Positions 1 to 7,302 of a stretch of DNA of 64,000 nt are shown here, piece after piece. The first letter of the stretch is position 1, and each line of letters begins with the position of its first letter. The DNA lies in assembly GCA_031286695.1 (NCBI GenBank), contig JAITTY010000011.1, positions 124,001 to 188,000 on the forward strand, in the 5' to 3' direction. Both the position numbers and the translations under genes were made by a program. This stretch comes from Sphingobacterium sp. (GTDB lineage: Bacteria; Bacteroidota; Bacteroidia; Sphingobacteriales; Sphingobacteriaceae). The notes below the pieces were generated by a model. That model ran no database searches. It saw only the letters and a program-made list of their open reading frames with translations, and had not been told where the DNA came from.

Positions 1-272
1 AAATGATATGGCTCTGCAGCATGTTTGGTATTCTCAGTATTCATGATGCTTCCTTGAGGGATATCAAATTGAGCTTTACCTACGAGTACGCCGTACATAT
101 GTATTTCGTCACCAAAGTGCATGTCTTGCATAAAAAATTTATGCTTGGCCGGAATATCTTCCTGTAGAATATAATGTGTGCCCTCAAATGAAATTGCGTC
201 ACCTTTCTTGAGATTTTGTAAGGCGACCAATACATTGTCTTTGGGGTGTATCTTTAATACGTTATTTTTCAT
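1..272 (-). CDS. uxaA: Altronate dehydratase, N-terminal part (cut by window edge)
   Basis: Only the first 90 codons are inside the window; the gene runs off the left end. The visible part reads as the N-terminal SAF-type domain of UxaA (starts MKNNVLKIHP, then DNVLVALQNLKKGD and DIPAKHKF). The family dehydrates D-altronate to 2-keto-3-deoxygluconate in the cytoplasm. The start at 272 lies 12 bp after the uxaB stop, so the two are probably co-transcribed as the last steps of the galacturonate pathway encoded upstream. The larger catalytic domain cannot be seen here. Confidence 0.88.
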   Translation of the reverse strand, partial: MKNNVLKIHPKDNVLVALQNLKKGDAISFEGTHYILQEDIPAKHKFFMQDMHFGDEIHMYGVLVGKAQFDIPQGSIMNTENTKHAAEPYH

Positions 273-284
273 CTGTAGCGTTAT

Positions 285-1802
285 TTATACCTTTTTATTG
301 TCAAGAACTGATGAAATTTCGAGTGCCTTTAATGCTCCTACTTCAATGATCTGTTGTAATTTCTGGTTGACTGTTTCTTCAAAATGAGGGAACTCCGTTA
401 AATTGATTCCCCATAAATCTGTATCTGAAAGTACGGTATGGACAAGTTTATCTGGATTGATCCAGGCGGCATGTAATCTCGGTGCTGATTCGTCCTGAAG
501 TACGATTGTTCGTCCATTGATCAATTGCTCATATTGATTACCGTTCAGCTTAGATTTTAATAGATAGAGATAAGCCGCAAATCCAAGTGCGAACAGTTGT
601 GGAGCTTCATGGTGTGTTGTATACCACTTTCTTAACAGTGGGATATTGCGCATTGCCATTTTTGAGCTATAATTTAAAGCTATGGATTCCCATTTGTGTT
701 CGAGATGCGGATTAGCAAAGCGGTCGATGACTTTGGATGAAAAATCGTTGATGTCCGCAACTGAAATATTGTCGCTTAAAATGGCTGGACCAATTTCATC
801 CTGCATTAAAAGACGTATAAATTGATTAAATGCTGTATTTTGCATAGCCTCCTTTACTGTTTCGAAGCCCGCAAGAAGGGCAAGGGCACAACTTAGGGTA
901 TGCGTTCCATTGAGCAGTCTTAGTTTGATTTCCTTGTACTTTTCAATTGAAGGAACCAACAATACATTCGGATCTGCCAATGCAAAGGAAAGACGTTGTT
1001 GCACACGTTCAGAAATAGCTTCTATCGCCCATAAGCGAAAGGGTTCGGCCATAATCATCAATTGATCTTCATAGCCTAGTAAAGTGCAGGCTTTGGTGTA
1101 TTCCGCTAGAGGCAATGCTCCGGGAACAATACGATCGACTAAGGTGTTGCAAAAGTCATTGGCGGTATCAAGCCAGTCCATAAACTCTTCTGGGAGCTTA
1201 TTCAGCTTAGCCAAGGCGGTGACGATTGATTTCAATTTAGTTCCATTGTCGGTAATTAATTCGGCAGGGACGACAGTTAAGCCCTTATTTTTATCCGCAT
1301 TGAAGTAAACAAATCTCCGGTAGAGAATAGCCAAAAGTTTACCCGGAAAAGAAGCCGGTGGTGCGTCATTGATATTGTCTTCACTCATAACAATGCCGAC
1401 TTCAGTGGTGTTGGAGAAGACAATTTCAAGATCTGGATTTTCGGCGCTTTTTAATATTTCTGACCAATGTTGGTTGGCCGCTAACACACGAGAAATCGAA
1501 TTATTGATTTCGTATTGTGAAATCTCTTTACTGTCTTCTATCCCTTTAATGGATAATGTGTATAGGTTGTCCTGTTGTTCGAAGGCATCAGCACCGGCCG
1601 AACTTGTTGACTTTATAACCAGGATTCTACCGCAAAACAGTTTTTTCTGATTTGCTTTATGGACAAAATAATCCGGGAGGCCTCTGAGTAACACACCTGT
1701 GCCAAATTGAAGAATCTTTTCTGGATAAAGGAAAGAGGACTCTGTCGGTTTGCTGATGTGATCAGAATTGATTGTATGTATAGTATGTTGTGTCAGTAAC
1801 AT
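285..1802 (-). CDS. uxaB: Tagaturonate reductase (altronate oxidoreductase)
   Basis: A 505-residue cytoplasmic protein of the mannitol/altronate dehydrogenase family, which reduces D-tagaturonate to D-altronate with NADH. The nucleotide-binding start is seen as EKILQFGTGVLLRG at about residues 28-41, and the family's NTTEVGI and LNGTHTLSCALALLAG stretches follow. Length is normal. It lies 12 bp downstream of the pectate lyase gene and 12 bp upstream of uxaA. No uxaC isomerase is visible, so it probably lies beyond the left edge or elsewhere. UxaB is favoured over mannonate reductase because of the pectin context and the following uxaA. Confidence 0.93.
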   Translation of the reverse strand: MLLTQHTIHTINSDHISKPTESSFLYPEKILQFGTGVLLRGLPDYFVHKANQKKLFCGRILVIKSTSSAGADAFEQQDNLYTLSIKGIEDSKEISQYEINNSISRVLAANQHWSEILKSAENPDLEIVFSNTTEVGIVMSEDNINDAPPASFPGKLLAILYRRFVYFNADKNKGLTVVPAELITDNGTKLKSIVTALAKLNKLPEEFMDWLDTANDFCNTLVDRIVPGALPLAEYTKACTLLGYEDQLMIMAEPFRLWAIEAISERVQQRLSFALADPNVLLVPSIEKYKEIKLRLLNGTHTLSCALALLAGFETVKEAMQNTAFNQFIRLLMQDEIGPAILSDNISVADINDFSSKVIDRFANPHLEHKWESIALNYSSKMAMRNIPLLRKWYTTHHEAPQLFALGFAAYLYLLKSKLNGNQYEQLINGRTIVLQDESAPRLHAAWINPDKLVHTVLSDTDLWGINLTEFPHFEETVNQKLQQIIEVGALKALEISSVLDNKKV

Positions 1803-1814
1803 CTGCTCGTTTTA

Positions 1815-2852
1815 TTATTGAATTTTATATTGTTTTTTCCACTTTGGATAGTCCTTTTGGATCAGCTTTTCTGGCCAGTTGCCGAACCAAGCATAGCCGT
1901 TTCTGCGTTCCTCTGAAACCTCTTCAAAGTTGTATTTGATTGTATTGTCCCGATCTCCAAACAACGGACGGTTGTCTTCCAGATGATAGAACCGAGCCCA
2001 AATCGTGGAAGTACGATCAGCGACAAGCTGCCGTTGGTATTTTCCAGTCAGCCTATCTTGTATACGGTCGAAGCGGTAACCTTCAATATCATGCTGCTCA
2101 AACCAATGTATTGCATGTTCGATGGCTTGCTTAATTTCATCCGTTGCAGGCTGCAGCATGAGAAAGCGAACGATGGCAACAGATTCACTTGTGCTTAATG
2201 AAGCAGGTTCAAATTTTCTTGCCTGAGCAGGTTTTAAAGTATTCTGATCATATTGCGCTGCCCAAATACTCCTTTTTCCGTCTTGCATGACCTGTGTTTT
2301 TAGGATACAGACTATGCCTTTTTCTACTGCTGTTTGCGCTTTTGATACAAATATGGGATTGATAGCCTCAAACCCGTCTTGCTTATTAGCGACTTTGTAA
2401 AGCACCAGTAATGCATTGATCATTGCATCATCGTTGTAGGTTATCTCAGCTCTATAGAGTAACTTATTGGGGTAGTATTGTGGAAATCCACCATTCTCAT
2501 ATTGAGCCGATAAAATATATGAAATACCTTTTTCTGCTGCAGTCAAATAAGCCTGATTTTTAGTGCCCTTAAAAGCCTTGATCAATCCAGTTATTTCCCG
2601 AGTTGTCGCATTGTTGTCGAGCGTGGCATGATCAATATCTGTTTTCTTGACCTTTTGCAAGAGCTCTTTCGTTAATGGAAGTCTATAATCTACAACACTT
2701 TTGTCTACCAACTGTTTGGGCCAGGCTCCATTTGACAACTGGTACTGAAGCATCTTTTCGGCCAATGAATCTTTGGTGGGCACGGCCTGTCCAGTACAGT
2801 AATTATGAAACACTGAGACCGCGATGAAACTTAGAATAATTATTTTTCTCAT
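1815..2852 (-). CDS. pelA: Pectate lyase, polysaccharide lyase family 10
   Basis: A 345-residue exported enzyme that cleaves polygalacturonate by beta-elimination. A signal peptide is visible (MRKIIILSFIAVSVFHNYCTGQ). PL10 landmarks follow in order: YQLSNGAWPKQ near residue 37, the TYNDDAMINALLVLYKV helix near 138, SIWAAQYD, FEPASLSTSESV, and near the C-terminus DRTSTIWARFYHLE, LFGDRDN and RNGYAWFGNWP. It lies between the GH105 gene (5 bp upstream) and uxaB (12 bp downstream). Its unsaturated oligogalacturonide products are the expected substrates of the GH105 enzyme. Confidence 0.9.
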   Translation of the reverse strand: MRKIIILSFIAVSVFHNYCTGQAVPTKDSLAEKMLQYQLSNGAWPKQLVDKSVVDYRLPLTKELLQKVKKTDIDHATLDNNATTREITGLIKAFKGTKNQAYLTAAEKGISYILSAQYENGGFPQYYPNKLLYRAEITYNDDAMINALLVLYKVANKQDGFEAINPIFVSKAQTAVEKGIVCILKTQVMQDGKRSIWAAQYDQNTLKPAQARKFEPASLSTSESVAIVRFLMLQPATDEIKQAIEHAIHWFEQHDIEGYRFDRIQDRLTGKYQRQLVADRTSTIWARFYHLEDNRPLFGDRDNTIKYNFEEVSEERRNGYAWFGNWPEKLIQKDYPKWKKQYKIQ

Positions 2853-2857
2853 GGTCT

Positions 2858-4777
2858 CTAGTTGTTAATCTGTTTGAATAACCAGTGCACTAAATCATTC
2901 GCTGCAGTAAAGTTCTCATATTCCTTAGGTAGCTTTCTTCCATCGGTATATTCATTATATAACCAGGGGTCGCCAATAGCAAATACGGTACCTTTTCCAT
3001 ATTTTGCGGTAGCAATGATGGTATCTCCATGGTCTTGAATCAATGTTTGGGCCGGTGCGTTTACCTGTAATGTTGAGATTTCCTTGATATATATTTGGCC
3101 CGTATTCGGAAATACGGCATTACCCTTTGGAATAGTGATTGCTCCAGTCTGAAAGTCATTTCCTTTCACACGATTGCGGCTATCCTCATTGAATGTGATG
3201 CCAAATTTTTGTGCGAGGGTATTGAATTTGGTGATTTCGCAGTTGCCACTATCATTTAAGAAAAGAACGAGTACCCCTCCTTGTTTAACCCATTGCGCAA
3301 TCTGTTGGGCGTCGGTTTCATTCATAAAATGAGGATGCTCAGTTTCTTTCTCTGTATCGGGGTCTACGATGATGTAGACATTGGATTTTGAGAGATTCTG
3401 TATAGTAGGTGCTGTTCTTAATGTGTTTAATTGACCACCATTTTTTTCAAATACCCTACCCAACAGGGAAAACCCGTTGTTGTCGTCACCATCCCAAAGA
3501 TAATGGTAAGGTTGAAGTTGCCCCGATGCAGCCTTTTTATATTCGTTGTTGAAATAATTGTCCAATGTGACAGTGCGTCTTTTTTTGCCCTTTTGTTCCT
3601 TCGCAAATTCAACTTCGGAAGCTGCAAGGATAAAAGCACCGACTCCTTTGGGATCATTGGTGATAACTGGTTCGCTCATATAATACGCAAAGCTGCCATC
3701 ACGATAATTTTTTCCACCCAAACCCGAAACTTGAACAGTCTTTGTGAGATTAACACGGTTTTCTCCAGCAGGGGTGATGAATTCCTTTACAAGCCCTTGG
3801 TAGCCCCGATCCAGATTTTTCTGAAATGTCGCTGGGATATAACCTTTGCGTAATGATTTTGCCAATGCAAATACAAACATACTTGAGGCCGAAGATTCTA
3901 GGTAATTTCCTTTTCTTGTCCCCAGATCCACAATGTCATACCAAACACCGGTTTTGACATCTTGATACTTGACGACTGCCGATAGCGTTCTGTTTAAGAT
4001 TGCAAGGAGTTCTTGTCTGCGTGGGTGCTCTTCTGGGAAATAGTCCAACACATCGACAAGCGCCATTACATACCAGCCCATACCTCTGGCCCAAAAGTGT
4101 GGAGATAAACCTGTTTTGGGGTTTGACCAGCGTTCCTTTCTTGATTCATCCCAACCATGATACAGCAGGCCTGTTTTCGTGTCACGGGCGTTTTTTTCCA
4201 TGTAGCTAAACTGGTTGGCGATATCGTCAAAAGCGGCAGGAATATCCATTAAGCTAGCATATTCTGCATAGAAAGGCTGTCCCATGTACAAGCCATCTAG
4301 CCACATTTGGTAAGGATAAATTTTCTTATGCCAAAATCCACCTTCATGTGTGCGAGGATGTTGTTGAAGCTGTGCATATAATTGGTGGCAAGCCTTTAGA
4401 TATTTTTCTTTACCGGTTACTTTGTAAAGCGTTAATAGTGCCGTACCATTTTTGATATTGTCGATATTGAAATCGTGTGCATCATAGTTTTTAATCGAAT
4501 CCGGAATGCTGAGATAAGCATCCATGCGTGACTGCATATAATTAAAATAGGTGGCGTTTGCCGTATTGCGCCATACATCTGTTAGGCCTTCAAAAATAAC
4601 CCCCATATCGTATGACCATTTCGGAAATTTGTCGGTTCTGTTGAATAGCGAATCTGGATAGAGCTGTTCAAGTACAGTGTTTGCCATCTGCTCAGAAAAA
4701 GGCTTTTGCTGGCCAAACCCTGAAAATGGAACAAGTGCTGTTAGGTTTAAAAGAATTAAAAATAACTTTTTCATCAC
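2858..4777 (-). CDS. GH105 unsaturated glycuronyl hydrolase with C-terminal DUF4350-like domain
   Basis: A 639-residue protein with a signal peptide (MMKKLFLILLNLTALVPFSGFG). Residues about 30-385 form the alpha/alpha barrel of GH105, which removes the unsaturated uronic acid left by lyases. MWLDGLYMGQPFYAEY carries the catalytic aspartate, and HFWARGMGWYVMALVDVL and NYLESSASSMFVFALAK are family core motifs. About 240 residues follow that a basic GH105 (about 370 residues) does not need. They look like a DUF4350/glutamine-amidotransferase-like fold (NVYIIVDPDTEKE, WVKQGGVLVLFLND, YGKGTVFAIGDPWLYNEY). The role of that tail is unknown. Operonic with the flanking pectin genes. Confidence 0.88.
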   Translation of the reverse strand: MMKKLFLILLNLTALVPFSGFGQQKPFSEQMANTVLEQLYPDSLFNRTDKFPKWSYDMGVIFEGLTDVWRNTANATYFNYMQSRMDAYLSIPDSIKNYDAHDFNIDNIKNGTALLTLYKVTGKEKYLKACHQLYAQLQQHPRTHEGGFWHKKIYPYQMWLDGLYMGQPFYAEYASLMDIPAAFDDIANQFSYMEKNARDTKTGLLYHGWDESRKERWSNPKTGLSPHFWARGMGWYVMALVDVLDYFPEEHPRRQELLAILNRTLSAVVKYQDVKTGVWYDIVDLGTRKGNYLESSASSMFVFALAKSLRKGYIPATFQKNLDRGYQGLVKEFITPAGENRVNLTKTVQVSGLGGKNYRDGSFAYYMSEPVITNDPKGVGAFILAASEVEFAKEQKGKKRRTVTLDNYFNNEYKKAASGQLQPYHYLWDGDDNNGFSLLGRVFEKNGGQLNTLRTAPTIQNLSKSNVYIIVDPDTEKETEHPHFMNETDAQQIAQWVKQGGVLVLFLNDSGNCEITKFNTLAQKFGITFNEDSRNRVKGNDFQTGAITIPKGNAVFPNTGQIYIKEISTLQVNAPAQTLIQDHGDTIIATAKYGKGTVFAIGDPWLYNEYTDGRKLPKEYENFTAANDLVHWLFKQINN

Positions 4778-4781
4778 GTTC

Positions 4782-6452
4782 CTAATTTTTGATCGTTAAG
4801 GATTTGTCTGTACTTCCCCCTATAAATTGACTGACCGTCTTTGCAGTCCTTGTGTTGGATTTCGATAGATGGATATGACTGCTTTTCTCACCCGCGACCT
4901 CGATATATAGTTCAGGAGCTTCTAATGCTTGGATATTATCTAGATTTATCGCAGTGCTATTGTTGATGGCGATCAGTGGATTATTTTCTGTTGTTTTTAA
5001 TGTTATATTTTTCAGATTAACCTGAGAAGCTTCAATGATTTCTATACCCTTATTTGCTTCCAATGTTGCATTTTCTATCCAGATATGCTGAATATGCATT
5101 TCAGGGAGACCACGTAAGAAAATTCCTTTTGAAGCTCCTTTCGCTACGATATTTTTGATATAGAAGTTTTTGAATTGCGGTGTTTCTTCCGTAACTGGAA
5201 GTGTAACTGTTTTTACAGCAGGCCTCTTTTCTCCCGCTAAAGCGACCGGATCTACAGCCGCATAATACATGTCAAATAGAATCGCTTCGCCTGGGATATC
5301 AACCATATTGATATTATTGATGAAGATGTTTTCTACCACTCCTCCACGACCTCTTGTCGTTTTAAAGCGAAGTCCGATATCAGTCCCGATAAACGAGCAG
5401 TCTTCCACCCAAATATTACGGGCACCACCGCTCATTTCGCTCCCAATTACAAACCCACCATGTGCGTGATAAACAACATTATTGCGAACAATGACATTTT
5501 CGGTTGGTTTGCCACGCTCACGACCAGCTTTATCACGACCAGACTTTATGCATATGCCATCATCGCCAACATCAAATGTACAATCTTCAATCAGCACATT
5601 CTTGCAAGACTCGACATCGACGCCATCGCCATTTTGGCCATACCAGGGGTTACGAACCGAGAGCTTACGTAAGGTCAGATCTTCACATAGTAAAGGGTGT
5701 ATATTCCATGCCGGAGAGTTTTGTATAGTTATACCTTCCAACAATACTTTTTTACAGTTCGTAAATACCAAAAGATTGGGCCTTAAGAAATCTTTGACAT
5801 CTTTGAAATCATCGACTTTTGTTCCCGGGCGGATGACCCCCGCTTTCTTTTCTTTTGAACCTTTCAGCGAACTTGCGGAGGGATACCAGACTTCGCTATC
5901 CATGTCGACCGTGCCGCCAGATGCAACAAGATTTTTCCATTGCGATGCTGTTAGTTTACTCTTTTTAACCATCCTCCAGGCATCTCCATTACCATCGATA
6001 ATGCCATTGCCTGTAATTGCTATATTATATAGGTTCTTGCCTGATATTGGATTTTGATTGCGCCAAGCCGGCTCGCCTTCCCAATTAGATTCAACAAGTT
6101 TGTATTGATCAAAGTCCTTTGTGAAAAGCAGGACAGCGTCTCGTTTGAGGTGCAGGTTTACATTGCTTTGCATTTCGATAGGCCCTGTCAACCAAATTCC
6201 GGCGGGGATCAGTACTACACCGCCGCCGTGTTCGCTACACTTACGGATGGTTTGGTTGATTGACACCGTATTAAGAAATTGACCGTCACCTTTAGCGCCA
6301 TAATTGCCGATATTTAATGTATCTTTCTTAAAATCGACTTGTTGTACGATAGGACGAGCAGGCTCTTGGGCCATACACAGCTGTGGTAGCACGAGAAGCA
6401 ATCCAAGAGCAGATTTCAATGTACGTGAATAGTGCTTTTTAAACGAATTCAT
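4782..6452 (-). CDS. Polygalacturonase, glycoside hydrolase family 28
   Basis: A 556-residue parallel beta-helix enzyme that hydrolyses alpha-1,4-galacturonosyl links. It has a signal peptide ending near MAQEP. After the typical start (LNIGNYGAKGDGQFLNT) come the GH28 active-site blocks: NGDGVD (NTD-type), VGDDGICIKSG with paired aspartates, AHGGFVIGSE (GHG-type) and LRFKTTRGRGG (RIK-type). The SEMSGG segment and overall form resemble exo-acting Bacteroidota enzymes; that is inference. It is the first intact gene of the pectin cluster, 4 bp before the GH105 gene. An operator-like half palindrome lies about 80-100 bp upstream of its start. Confidence 0.93.
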   Translation of the reverse strand: MNSFKKHYSRTLKSALGLLLVLPQLCMAQEPARPIVQQVDFKKDTLNIGNYGAKGDGQFLNTVSINQTIRKCSEHGGGVVLIPAGIWLTGPIEMQSNVNLHLKRDAVLLFTKDFDQYKLVESNWEGEPAWRNQNPISGKNLYNIAITGNGIIDGNGDAWRMVKKSKLTASQWKNLVASGGTVDMDSEVWYPSASSLKGSKEKKAGVIRPGTKVDDFKDVKDFLRPNLLVFTNCKKVLLEGITIQNSPAWNIHPLLCEDLTLRKLSVRNPWYGQNGDGVDVESCKNVLIEDCTFDVGDDGICIKSGRDKAGRERGKPTENVIVRNNVVYHAHGGFVIGSEMSGGARNIWVEDCSFIGTDIGLRFKTTRGRGGVVENIFINNINMVDIPGEAILFDMYYAAVDPVALAGEKRPAVKTVTLPVTEETPQFKNFYIKNIVAKGASKGIFLRGLPEMHIQHIWIENATLEANKGIEIIEASQVNLKNITLKTTENNPLIAINNSTAINLDNIQALEAPELYIEVAGEKSSHIHLSKSNTRTAKTVSQFIGGSTDKSLTIKN

Positions 6453-6532
6453 TTTTTACATTTTGGTTTAAAAATGGTTATTTGTAAAAGCAATTGTACA
6501 TTCTTTGCCCCTAACTTGGATGAAAAACTTAT

Positions 6533-6550
6533 GCAATCGTTACCGGTCAT
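6533..6550. promoter_or_regulatory. Operator-like half site upstream of the GH28 gene
   Basis: The 15 bases GCAATCGTTACCGGT match 13 of 15 positions of the left part of the perfect palindrome at 6932-6955 (GCAAACGTTATCGGT). The right arm is degenerate here. It lies 81 bp upstream of the GH28 start codon. Its role as a weaker site for the same regulator is inference. Confidence 0.35.
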
Positions 6551-6553
6551 TAT

Positions 6554-6856
6554 TTATCGATCAAATGTAAGGTTTGGTACCCAATCCTTGAATACACGTT
6601 GAAAATTAAGGCTATCGGTCTCTCGATCTGCCAATAGGCGACTCCATTTGACACGATTTTGTGACACTGAGCCTGCGCCTTTGTTTTTATATTCTGCGAA
6701 ATAAGCTGTTTTCCCATTAGAATCTTTGTCCCAGTTGTGCCAGCCTTTGTTTTCAATAAGTTTTGGAAAATTGGCCGCGACAAAATCATAACTCTTTACT
6801 TCTGCAGCAAAAAGAAAGAAAGGAATTAAAAAAAAGGAAAGTATGATCGTCCGCAT
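6554..6856 (-). pseudogene. Pectinesterase remnant with large internal deletion
   Basis: A 100-residue reading frame that joins the two ends of a Bacteroidota pectin methylesterase. The N-terminus has a signal peptide (MRTIILSFFLIPFFLFAAE) followed by KSYDFVAA, which resembles the usual mature start YDFVVA-DGSGD of CE8 enzymes. It then passes directly into GWHNWDKDSNGKTAYFAEYK and NRVKWSRLL, which resemble the family's C-terminal GWHNW, AFYAEY and RVKWS blocks. The whole beta-helix with the catalytic aspartates is missing (roughly 200-250 residues by family length). It lies at the head of the pectin cluster, where an esterase would be expected. An intact unrelated small secreted protein is less likely. 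Confidence 0.65.
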
Positions 6857-6931
6857 TCCAAATTGTTTAATTGGTCAATGAAATTACCAATATTAAAGCC
6901 TTCCTTAAAGGAAATCCGTCAAAATAAATGC

Positions 6932-6955
6932 GCAAACGTTATCGGTAACGTTTGC
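6932..6955. promoter_or_regulatory. Perfect palindrome, LacI-operator-like
   Basis: Arms GCAAACGTTA and TAACGTTTGC flank a 4-base centre TCGG. The arms contain the central AACGTT type of motif common in LacI-family operators. The site is about 76 bp upstream of the start of the pectinesterase remnant at the head of the pectin cluster, and immediately before the 11-bp repeat array. No LacI gene is visible in the window. It could also form an RNA hairpin, but no T-run follows. Confidence 0.5.
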
Positions 6956-6960
6956 TTCTG

Positions 6961-7136
6961 GTTCGTACCTTGTTCGTACCACGTTCGGGCGTGAAGAGGA
7001 TCAGTGCCATCTTTGATCAATATATGACCAGACAATTCCTGGTCAGAGTCTGGTCCAGATCTGGTCAGGGTTTGGTCAAGATCTATTGATGAGCCGAAGC
7101 TGGTCCGAAGCTGGTCCGAATAACATCCGAAAAAAG
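6961..7136. repeat. Degenerate tandem array with exact 11-bp period (array A)
   Basis: Sixteen consecutive 11-base blocks can be written in one fixed phase. Blocks 1-3: GTTCGTACCTT, GTTCGTACCAC, GTTCGGGCGTG. After four unrelated blocks (44 bp) come CCTGGTCAGAG, TCTGGTCCAGA, TCTGGTCAGGG, TTTGGTCAAGA, TCTATTGATGA, GCCGAAGCTGG, TCCGAAGCTGG, TCCGAATAACA, TCCGAAAAAAG. Neighbouring blocks are alike, distant ones are not, and the phase never shifts. The array occupies the divergent spacer between the pectin cluster and murF. A 76-codon frame across it (6919-7149, minus) reads as 11-residue periodic sequence and is taken as non-coding. Confidence 0.85.
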
Positions 7137-7252
7137 CGTCCCTGCACAATGAATATACTTCAGAATGAAATGCATTCTGCTAAGTTAAATTGATTTTAAA
7201 AGATGATTATAACACAGAAGAATCATATATTTTTTATACGAGGATTAATTGT

Positions 7253-7284
7253 ATTGCATATAAAAGGCAATTTATCTAAGTTTG
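7253..7284 (+). promoter_or_regulatory. Conserved 32-bp promoter block, copy 1 (murF)
   Basis: Begins ATTGCATATAAAAG and ends GCAATTTATCTAAGTTTG. TAAGTTTG fits the Bacteroidota -7 box TAnnTTTG, and the TTGC near the start falls at about the -33 position. TTGC and GCAA also form a small inverted repeat. The murF start codon is 19 bp after the block. Near-identical copies lie at 12125, 39313 and 62198. Confidence 0.75.
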
Positions 7285-7302
7285 TTCAACAAATTTCTCA
7301 AC

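Noticed and set aside
5482..6057. A 191-codon plus-strand frame inside the GH28 gene
   Set aside because: It lies fully inside a well-supported polygalacturonase gene and has no family features.
6919..7149. A 76-codon minus-strand frame with SDQLRTSFG-like sequence
   Set aside because: It is the translation of 11-bp array A (11-residue periodicity follows from the DNA period), has no promoter box or family, and the repeat pattern is independent of the reading frame.
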